Assembly (NCBI GenBank): GCA_948144175.1
Contig: CANXME010002420.1
Span: forward strand, 248,001-312,000
Direction: 5' to 3'
Source of the DNA: Closterium sp. NIES-65
Taxonomy: Eukaryota; Streptophyta; Zygnematophyceae; Desmidiales; Closteriaceae
DNA length: 64,000 bases
Shown here: piece by piece, positions 62,854-64,000 of the stretch
Layout of the letters: each line of letters starts with the position of its first letter
Position numbering within the stretch: position 1 is the stretch's first letter
Made by a program: the position numbers and the translations under genes
Notes under the pieces: generated by a model
What the model was told of the DNA's origin: nothing
The model's input: only the letters and a program-made list of their open reading frames with translations
The model's database searches: none

Positions 62854-63813
62854 CTGCCAACTTGTTGATTTTGTCCGCATTCCCATGTCTTCTTCAGAAT
62901 CCCCTTCCGATTCATCCTCCTCCTCTCTCCCAGCTGACGTGTCACATTCCCATTCGCCACCAACCCCACCCTGCCGTCCTCGCACACCTCCACCCCTGCT
63001 CCTCCCTGGTCGCACCGACGAATCACACGTCGCCATGCGCAAATACTGTTCATCCCCCCCTTCATTATAATCACCCCCTCCTCCCATCACATTCGCCTCT
63101 TTCCCAACCCCCGACCTAACCCCATCTCTCGCCCTCCCCCTCACCCCCTCCCTCTCCGCCTCTCGTCGCGCCTCTGCTCCTTTCTCCCTCCGCCTCATCC
63201 TTTCCACCCCAAGCGACCCCGTAGGCGGTCTATCCAGCAGCTCATGCGCTCGATCTACATTATTCCAGGGTAAACCACCCGATTGCGCCCTCTCAGTCGC
63301 GGTTTCCGTCACAGATCTGTCGAAATCTCCAAGGTAAATCCCCCTTTCGAGGTCGCGCTGTCTCACCCGCTCCGCCTCCTTCCCTCTCTCTCGCTCCGTC
63401 GCCATTTTTCTATACACCCTCCCTTGAACCATATCCGCACCTATCCGTGCATGACCCATGTCTGCTTCCGCCATACCGCTTCTAGCCCTACCCAACTCCT
63501 TGACCCTCCCCGTGTGGTTCTTAACTTCCCCCATCACCATACCCGCCGCCAAGCTCCCCCCCGCGCGCTCCCCGTTTCCGCGCGCCATATTCCCCTCCCC
63601 CACGGCCGGGGAGATGCTGCGGGACCGCCGAGGCGGAGCAGCATTCCCTCCTCGTTCTACTCCTATAGGTGGCGCATGATCGTAATACCGCTCCTCTCCG
63701 GCGTGATTCGTTGCCGCATTTGCGAATTGCGGGGCCCCGTAAAGGTCGTGTATTGCCTCCGGGGATTGCGCGGATCGTTCCGCCGATCGGTGGGGTCCGC
63801 TGCTCTTCCGCAT
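30386..63813 (-). CDS. Giant receptor-like cytoplasmic Ser/Thr protein kinase gene
   Basis: Eleven coding exons found by splice sites: 63813-60456, 60135-59997, 58967-58892, 58591-58499, 57310-57209, 46598-46508, 44436-44273, 36095-35917, 34425-34350, 32462-32189, and from 31318 on. Phases (1,2,0,0,0,1,0,2,0,1) are consistent, so one frame of at least about 1500 codons is supported. The first exon encodes about 1120 disordered residues with no signal peptide or membrane segment. The kinase domain is complete: [16 protein letters not shown] lysine, alpha-C Glu (FVTELELL), [39 protein letters not shown], and RPSMEDV. The type is close to plant RLCK/PERK-like kinases; ligand and pathway unknown. 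The C-terminal end is uncertain: exon 11 stays open to 30669, and a further frame (30386-30590) may or may not belong. Introns hold two gypsy elements, MITEs and exon-copy arrays. Confidence 0.85.
30643..30666. repeat. Imperfect palindrome, TCGA core
   Basis: GACTTTCTAGTCGATTCAAAAGTC with two mismatches; CTAGTGGGGTAC...CCATTGGTCCGC is duplicated on either side. Confidence 0.8.
30669..31318 (-). CDS. Kinase exon 11, Ser-rich C-terminal tail
   Basis: Acceptor CGCAG at 31319; the first codon is completed from exon 10. Encodes [17 protein letters not shown], long Ser/Gly runs, and [12 protein letters not shown]. If there is no donor near 31017, it continues through a GREGREG repeat (an unstable TTCTCTCCC repeat at 30830-30950) to a stop at 30669. 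Confidence 0.6.
31500..31660. repeat. Minisatellite, about 19-bp unit
   Basis: Roughly seven copies of a GATACAGTATCTTACAC-like unit in the intron between kinase exons 10 and 11, with related CCTTACACGATACA pieces to 31770. Confidence 0.8.
31665..32160 (-). repeat. Partial copies of the end of kinase exon 10
   Basis: Copies of the segment coding [13 protein letters not shown] (plus: GGATCGCCTGCAGGGTGTGTGCC) recur near 31680, 31810, 31950 and 32060. The intact copy is at 32189-32240. Confidence 0.8.
32189..32462 (-). CDS. Kinase exon 10 (subdomain XI)
   Basis: Acceptor TTTCAG, donor GTACTA. Encodes [19 protein letters not shown], a Gly/Ala insert, and [20 protein letters not shown] with the conserved Arg of subdomain XI. 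Confidence 0.85.
32540..33010 (-). repeat. Partial copies of kinase exon 10 start
   Basis: Three copies of the [10 protein letters not shown]-coding segment with its acceptor (near 32610, 32778 and 32938) in a tandem repeat of about 160 bp. Confidence 0.82.
33030..33140. repeat. Minisatellite, 18-bp unit
   Basis: Six copies of CAGGCAAAGCTGCCAATT. Confidence 0.9.
33235..34010 (-). repeat. Partial copies of kinase exon 9 end
   Basis: About six copies of sequence coding [11 protein letters not shown] with a GTGAGT donor, spaced about 115-140 bp. They lack the exon start. The palindrome GTGTTGTTTTGAGACGTCTC (33951-33976) sits inside the last copy. Confidence 0.82.
33951..33976. repeat. Palindrome, ACGT core
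   Basis: Arms GTGTT/AACAC; the left side CTCACCCAATGTGTGAGCAG and the right side ACACCGGCTCTCTGCC are the two broken parts of an exon 9 copy. Confidence 0.8.
34131..34277. repeat. Two palindromes (AATT and TCGA cores) around a duplicated block
   Basis: 34131-34164 (arms GAAATCACTTT, core GAATTC) and 34252-34277 (TGACTTTTGAGTCGACTCAA). The block ATCGTTGGGTGGCGCCAGTG...CACCCACCCA(A/G)CGAT occurs before the first and again between the two; part recurs after the second. Confidence 0.88.
34350..34425 (-). CDS. Kinase exon 9 (subdomain IX/X)
   Basis: Completes the Ser of DVYSFG, then [18 protein letters not shown] and MLTHW before a GTGAGT donor. 76 nt, phases 2 to 0. Confidence 0.88.
34890..35030 (-). 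repeat. Partial copy of kinase exon 8 end
   Basis: Codes [18 protein letters not shown] with a donor near 34937. A further copy lies at about 35750-35830, on the other side of the MITE. Confidence 0.8.
35078..35730. mobile_element. hAT-like non-autonomous element with nested AGACGC repeats
   Basis: 653 bp, inverted ends CTAAGTGACGGAAGACGC, and an 8-bp TSD CACAACAC (35070-35077, 35731-35738). Just inside each end are many TAGACGC/GCGTCTA repeats in both orientations, which may be transposase-binding sites or a fold-back. The middle has short poly-A stretches and a CTCCTCC tract; no transposase. Confidence 0.88.
35917..36095 (-). CDS. Kinase exon 8 (DFG to APE)
   Basis: Codes [35 protein letters not shown] and ATDVY, so the DFG Asp and the APE motif are intact. 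179 nt; phases 0 to 2. Confidence 0.9.
36283..36362. repeat. (GA)n microsatellite
   Basis: About 80 bp of GA repeats directly left of the possible LINE tail. Confidence 0.92.
36363..36830 (+). mobile_element. Possible 5'-truncated non-LTR (LINE) tail
   Basis: A plus-strand frame to the stop at 36699-36701 encodes about 110 aa ([34 protein letters not shown]). This resembles the C-terminal end of algal LINE-type reverse transcriptases by memory of the pattern, without a catalytic motif. It is followed by an untranslated part to about 36820 and GA repeats on both sides, as a GA-targeted 5'-truncated insertion would show. Family is uncertain. Confidence 0.4.
37169..37190. repeat. Palindrome, ACGT core
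   Basis: Perfect 22-bp ACTTTTGAGACGTCTCAAAAGT at the exact border between a truncated exon 8 copy (ends CGTCTGCTTG) and the next (starts GGGGTCCTC). Confidence 0.92.
37341..37400. repeat. Left host duplicate around gypsy A
   Basis: GGGTCTTCCCCACTCCACC...CCCAACAGCA recurs on the other side of the element at 43857-43916. Confidence 0.85.
37416..37456. repeat. AATT-core palindrome pair at left edge of gypsy A
   Basis: Two units of GTGACTTTTGAGAATT. Followed by a 96-bp copy of the element's inner edge (37453-37548 repeats 37947-38042), then the LTR. Confidence 0.85.
37550..37943 (-). repeat. 3' LTR of gypsy A
   Basis: 394 bp. Contains ATAACAGGAGAAAAGC at 37645-37660. Confidence 0.92.
38213..39745 (-). 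pseudogene. Gypsy A protease plus pol remnants
   Basis: 510 aa. Protease motif [13 protein letters not shown] near residue 62, then five 21-aa repeats ([19 protein letters not shown]) from a 63-bp minisatellite at 38870-39140. After that comes the pre-RT segment ([15 protein letters not shown]) joined to the integrase HHCC region ([29 protein letters not shown]). By comparison with gypsy B, the RT and RNase H between them (about 400 aa) are deleted. It overlaps gag in another phase; in gypsy B gag and protease are in one frame. Confidence 0.82.
39597..43166 (-). CDS. Gypsy A Gag
   Basis: 1189 aa, long for a gag. The N-terminal 780 residues are charged and low-complexity, with eight 20-aa repeats ([20 protein letters not shown]; 60-bp minisatellite at 42270-42700). 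The retrotransposon gag core follows ([39 protein letters not shown]). Zinc knuckles: [14 protein letters not shown] is a normal [18 protein letters not shown] has Tyr instead of His. The frame is intact, so the product may still be made. Confidence 0.87.
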   Translation of the reverse strand: MGSMDCHELRWQQMYSRRETPPSRRTRSQERGRSREWSPRRAADRADLHVEGRRDGGKDDLHAGSEPRPQPSSGDPWNLARGQQGEGVRRRDDADVVDSSDSANEADGEEETHQIPMVRDGEEEKGAEEERDDGSKDAGASGSPEGMRGGSARRRGSADAGRAADEMGDGSVRRQGSADSGRAADEMGDGSVRRRGSTDSGRAADEMGDGSVRRQGSADSGRAADEMGDGSVRRQGSADSGRAADEMGDDSVRRQGSADSGRVADEMGDGSVRRHGSADSGRAADEMGDGSVRRRGSADSDDSTGEMRRGGARRRGSADADGSVGEMLENGAGRRGSTDANRSPGRMRGSNARHGEDKEAERAPEASREEMRRRDAQAGMYGSPEPRRGHERRRRLALGGGRSPELRREERGNDRGRGHAQRSPARQRQEEGEARVKGSECLSQYIAGADARARRKGMKEYPCAGAGLVLEPDGEARGRQERERHRRRDEEERCQRDVSPRKDSGSAKGRVREYHGRRGAGGRGRRCQEDSPEGKEGREKTKRSDEELCEAKEHEYSEEEEYGYNLERRRRRKQERREKVNHSSEQQRGRAEEQQEVREDEFSPDPRWQRGGGRNGGSRSPEVRQHHDGRQRGGSRSPDRYGQHDRRQTGGSGSPDPWRHYAGRARGETRSPGLQRKQGGRWEEEWHLQDSRRGHGGRRDERSPSPERHWQRGTHREGWARAHYSPERQSGRAGARMSAEDMRREVGQDQRGREGGGGGLAYSTERARVARERIKRARERESSGRQARGLSKSWGDGRGSTAMFEQVEVPARFAGDQRTGPSLKNYLMQVGNVRYRCERSGMDSVDFFPSLPNTLEGEAETLYRMKMDELLERAGRYGEDPTEAFLKQLQRQFPGHTAEKIREFQNFRKGWSESLLTYYNRLINLAEDVTCADMGLLVSKFLDGLDSTMGSGLRMRVYEMGADTTLDEVFELAEKIEFAQRKFEAYRPQTTERSRGPIRAAAMVSEDQGRSEGRGDGRADNRTCYRCGQSGHVRRDCKNCDRCGKPGYLRRECPDASWCEISSKKGREAKDCYQREGTAKGNPEELEHELSRLQAQLQALRQRREAEAGTSARDEDDREVEQEVQRAYVAWKGREEMGLRSGGKDDLQEHRQKGGREGAAGRGDDTKGRCSSPLAGRAGKPDLRTDGEK
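43178..43193 (-). promoter_or_regulatory. Putative self-priming site of gypsy A
   Basis: The 16 bases abutting the 5' LTR (GCTTTTCTCCTGTTAT on plus) are the exact inverted complement of 43288-43303 inside the LTR. No tRNA-type site is seen. This layout fits Tf1/sushi-type self-priming, where the RNA 5' end anneals to the primer site. Confidence 0.6.
43193..43586 (-). repeat. 5' LTR of gypsy A
   Basis: 394 bp, differing from the 3' LTR at one position noticed (ACCCGAACC against ACCTGAACC). Confidence 0.92.
43587..43850. repeat. 11-copy array of the AATT palindrome arm
   Basis: Unit of 22 bp, GAATTCTAGGTGTGACTTTT-GA, starting at the LTR edge. The last copy is followed by the inverted arm AAAGTCACACC, so the array is one palindrome with one arm amplified. 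The right host duplicate follows at 43857. Confidence 0.93.
43939..43954. repeat. Degenerate palindrome, TCGA core
   Basis: TATTGAGTCGACTCATG, shortened arms; precedes the first partial copy of kinase exon 7. Confidence 0.6.
43965..44230 (-). repeat. Partial copies of kinase exon 7 end
   Basis: Two copies (near 43975-44070 and 44130-44225) of the segment coding [18 protein letters not shown] with small changes. Confidence 0.85.
44273..44436 (-). CDS. Kinase exon 7 (catalytic loop)
   Basis: Codes [29 protein letters not shown] and [19 protein letters not shown]: the HRD Asp, the Lys and the Asn are all present. 164 nt; phases 1 to 0. It opens with GK because the donor of exon 6 ends in G. 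Confidence 0.9.
45216..45505. mobile_element. hAT-like MITE
   Basis: 290 bp, inverted ends TAGGGGTGAGCAA, flanked by ATTTTCAC and ATTGTCAC (7 of 8 match). The inside is built of CGAACACGAACGTGTTCG-like inverted repeats. Confidence 0.87.
45560..45582. repeat. Palindrome, GCGC core
   Basis: CATTTTTGAGGCGCCTCAAA-type, one extra T. GTCACAGCCG...CGACAAGCGTCCGTTCTAC is duplicated on both sides. Confidence 0.9.
45887..45909. repeat. Palindrome, TCGA core
   Basis: GCATTTGAGTCGACTCAAAA. CAGTATTAGCACAGCAGCAT ends on its left side and recurs at 46052-46071. Confidence 0.87.
46200..46390 (-). repeat. Partial copies of kinase exon 6 end
   Basis: Two copies coding [12 protein letters not shown] (ends near 46207 and 46343). 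Confidence 0.82.
46508..46598 (-). CDS. Kinase exon 6 (subdomains IV-V)
   Basis: Codes [20 protein letters not shown] and [11 protein letters not shown], the hinge region. Acceptor TGCAG, donor GTACAG; 91 nt, phases 0 to 1. Confidence 0.9.
46695..46875 (-). repeat. Partial copies of kinase exon 6 start
   Basis: [15 protein letters not shown]-coding copy near 46748 and a shorter [10 protein letters not shown] copy near 46870, both with acceptors. Confidence 0.82.
46955..47017. repeat. Left host duplicate around gypsy B
   Basis: CTCCGCCTCATCCTGC...CTATCGCACCTTCTCCCC recurs at 54330-54388 and once more at 54442-54482. Confidence 0.88.
47032..47063. repeat. Palindrome, AATT core, at left edge of gypsy B
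   Basis: GAGCGACTTTTGAGAATTCT with slightly shorter right arm, ending CGCTC. Confidence 0.85.
47686..50358 (+). pseudogene. Gypsy B Gag-protease-methyltransferase (5' part)
   Basis: 890 aa. Gag core at about 145-345 ([39 protein letters not shown]). Three CCHC knuckles at about 372-430 ([42 protein letters not shown]). Protease [12 protein letters not shown] near 562. From about 715 a C5-cytosine methyltransferase: motif [16 protein letters not shown], motif [13 protein letters not shown], motif IV region [19 protein letters not shown] with the catalytic Cys, and YILEHVD for motif VI. The last residues (after GVSW) are read from the TRIM, and the stop lies in it. Confidence 0.88.
50339..50477 (+). 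repeat. Left LTR of the TRIM
   Basis: 139 bp, identical to 50547-50685. Confidence 0.93.
50478..50489 (+). promoter_or_regulatory. Primer-binding site of the TRIM
   Basis: TGGTATCAGAGC directly after the left LTR, complementary to the 3' end of initiator-Met tRNA. Confidence 0.85.
50547..50685 (+). repeat. Right LTR of the TRIM
   Basis: 139 bp, identical to the left LTR, so the insertion is recent. Confidence 0.93.
50686..54202 (+). CDS. Gypsy B methyltransferase end, RT, RNase H and integrase
   Basis: The frame opens at the TRIM edge, not at the GTG near 50744. First the rest of the methyltransferase: motif VIII-like [10 protein letters not shown], the target-recognition part ([16 protein letters not shown]) and a motif X-like [14 protein letters not shown]. 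Then RT ([30 protein letters not shown], catalytic CYIDDVLIF near 51920), RNase H ([29 protein letters not shown]), integrase zinc finger (HGKLGHYG...CAAC), and the DDE core: [34 protein letters not shown]-like end ([10 protein letters not shown]) follows; no chromodomain seen. All catalytic residues are present. Confidence 0.9.
54330..54388. repeat. Right host duplicate around gypsy B
   Basis: Same sequence as 46955-47017; followed by the palindrome and a third copy at 54442-54482. Confidence 0.88.
54390..54441. repeat. Palindrome, ACGT core
   Basis: 52 bp, one mismatch. Arms ACATGTATAAAGATTTG, centre TTTTGAGACGTCTCAAAA. Confidence 0.95.
54525..57209 (-). repeat. 146-bp tandem array of kinase exon 5 end
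   Basis: About 12 copies of a 146-bp unit (54529, 54670, 54810, then every 146 bp to about 55985, resumed at 56960-57209). Each codes [20 protein letters not shown] followed by an intact GTGAGT donor, but has no acceptor of its own. A MITE (56026-56956) is inserted in one unit. Neighbouring units differ at a few bases only. Confidence 0.93.
56026..56956. mobile_element. hAT-like non-autonomous element rich in GGGTCGGGT repeats
   Basis: 931 bp, inverted ends TAGG(G/C)ATGGGCAT, and an 8-bp TSD GTCACAAA (56018-56025, 56957-56964). Inside both ends lie long runs of GACCCGACCCG/CGGGTCGGGT. The middle (56400-56740) has GCGATCGCGGC repeats; no transposase frame. Confidence 0.9.
57209..57310 (-). 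CDS. Kinase exon 5 (VAVK lysine and alpha-C)
   Basis: 102 nt, phase 0 both sides. [19 protein letters not shown] then [15 protein letters not shown]: the ATP-binding Lys and the alpha-C Glu. Acceptor CATCAG, donor GTGAGT. The only copy in the cluster with both splice sites. Confidence 0.9.
57395..58080 (-). repeat. Tandem copies of kinase exon 5 start
   Basis: Five copies, about 150 bp apart (starts near 57461, 57610, 57762, 57924 and a shorter one near 58066), code [15 protein letters not shown](D/N)EEFV with an acceptor and then run into intron. They mirror the array of exon 5 ends on the other side. Confidence 0.9.
58065..58440 (-). repeat. Partial copies of kinase exon 4
   Basis: Three decayed copies (near 58110, 58290 and 58430) of the glycine-loop segment; stops and losses inside [14 protein letters not shown]. 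Confidence 0.82.
58499..58591 (-). CDS. Kinase exon 4 (glycine loop)
   Basis: [20 protein letters not shown] then [11 protein letters not shown]. 93 nt, phase 0 both sides. The GxGxxG loop is intact. Confidence 0.9.
58688..58817. repeat. (GTGCGTGCAT)n microsatellite
   Basis: About 130 bp of alternating GTGCGTGCATGT units in a kinase intron. Confidence 0.92.
58892..58967 (-). CDS. Kinase exon 3
   Basis: [20 protein letters not shown] then YSELQ, the usual Tyr/Phe-Ser/Thr-x-x-Leu entry to the kinase domain. 76 nt, phases 2 to 0. Confidence 0.85.
59040..59290 (-). repeat. Partial copies of kinase exon 3
   Basis: Two copies of the [12 protein letters not shown] segment (near 59095 and 59275) without the YSELQ end. 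Confidence 0.85.
59575..59960 (-). repeat. Partial copies of kinase exon 2
   Basis: Copies near 59950-59818 ([19 protein letters not shown]) and 59696-59578 ([15 protein letters not shown]). The first keeps the donor. CACACACA repeats follow each. Confidence 0.85.
59997..60135 (-). CDS. Kinase exon 2
   Basis: [20 protein letters not shown] then [13 protein letters not shown], a basic Pro/Lys-rich linker. 139 nt, phases 1 to 2. Confidence 0.82.
60305..60412 (-). repeat. Copy of the end of kinase exon 1
   Basis: Repeats the [20 protein letters not shown] segment of 60456-60555 with its donor region. Confidence 0.88.
60456..63813 (-). CDS. Kinase exon 1, long disordered N-terminal region
   Basis: About 1120 codons from Met 63813. 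Arg/Glu-rich start, a Gln run (about 12 residues; CTG repeat at 62820-62851), Ser- and Gly-rich stretches including a GGGGGG tract at 61155-61200, and one helical block ([34 protein letters not shown]). It ends [20 protein letters not shown] and a [13 protein letters not shown] helix. No membrane segment, so the protein is likely cytoplasmic. Donor GTAAGC. Confidence 0.8.
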
Positions 63814-64000
63814 TCTCTCAGCATTCCCTCTTGAGGCGCCTCAGAAGCACTCTTCGCCTCCTTCTAACTTTTCTTCCGCTCGACTAGTGAATCTTAATCT
63901 CCAAAAACAATGGCGAGAAATTCTCAGAAGCGAATCGCAACGCCGAATGCCTTCCCCTCCTCCTTTCCGCTTATCTACCGAAGCCCTCAGAACCGAAATG
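63814..64000. promoter_or_regulatory. Upstream region of the kinase gene with a GCGC palindrome
   Basis: Leader and probable promoter side. CTTGAGGCGCCTCAGAAG at 63830-63845 is another palindrome of the family, 17 bp before the Met. Confidence 0.5.

Noticed and set aside
1-64000. Bacterial defence, toxin-antitoxin or prophage system
   Set aside because: All recognisable genes are eukaryotic with introns or are LTR retrotransposons; no operon structure seen.

Overview
The window is nuclear DNA of a eukaryote with plant-type genes. It looks like a streptophyte green alga, possibly a zygnematophyte or charophyte; this is inference. The reasons are: spliceosomal introns throughout; a plant-type L-galactose dehydrogenase (ascorbate pathway); a plant-style receptor-like cytoplasmic kinase; a DOMON protein; and Ty1/copia and Ty3/gypsy elements, one with a cytosine methyltransferase domain as reported for charophyte and dinoflagellate retrotransposons. 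No bacterial-type gene was found.

Layout, left to right. 1-6761: a minus-strand copia element cut by the window edge. 6762-8623: unrecognised DNA. 8624-18827: a minus-strand DOMON gene whose last exon is split by a second, full-length copia element (8850-16079, TSD CTACA). 20152-20818: an inverted-repeat MITE. 21014-25019: minus-strand L-galactose dehydrogenase. 25787-28301: a small plus-strand DnaJ-type zinc-finger gene, divergent from it. 28611-29846: a plus-strand P-loop kinase-like gene. About 30400-63813: one very large minus-strand protein kinase gene. Its introns hold a gypsy element reduced to gag (37550-43586), a gypsy element with gag-protease-methyltransferase-RT-RNase H-integrase (about 47064-54330) that was broken by a 347-bp TRIM element, three hAT-like MITEs and a possible LINE tail.

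The intron phases I derived from splice sites agree across all four spliced genes: DOMON 269 aa, GalDH 320 aa, zinc finger 101 aa, and at least 10 consecutive kinase exons. The models are therefore well supported although no transcript data were available.

Two patterns run through the whole window. First, nearly every host exon sits beside tandem partial copies of itself plus flanking intron, with one intact copy and several decayed ones. Second, the duplication junctions repeatedly carry a short palindrome of form TTTTGAG-N4-CTCAAAA, where N4 is itself palindromic and is one of TCGA, ACGT, GCGC or AATT. Both gypsy insertions are also bracketed by host duplications with these palindromes at the junctions. 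I regard this palindrome-marked duplication system as the most interesting and possibly undescribed feature here. An assembly artefact has to be excluded first.
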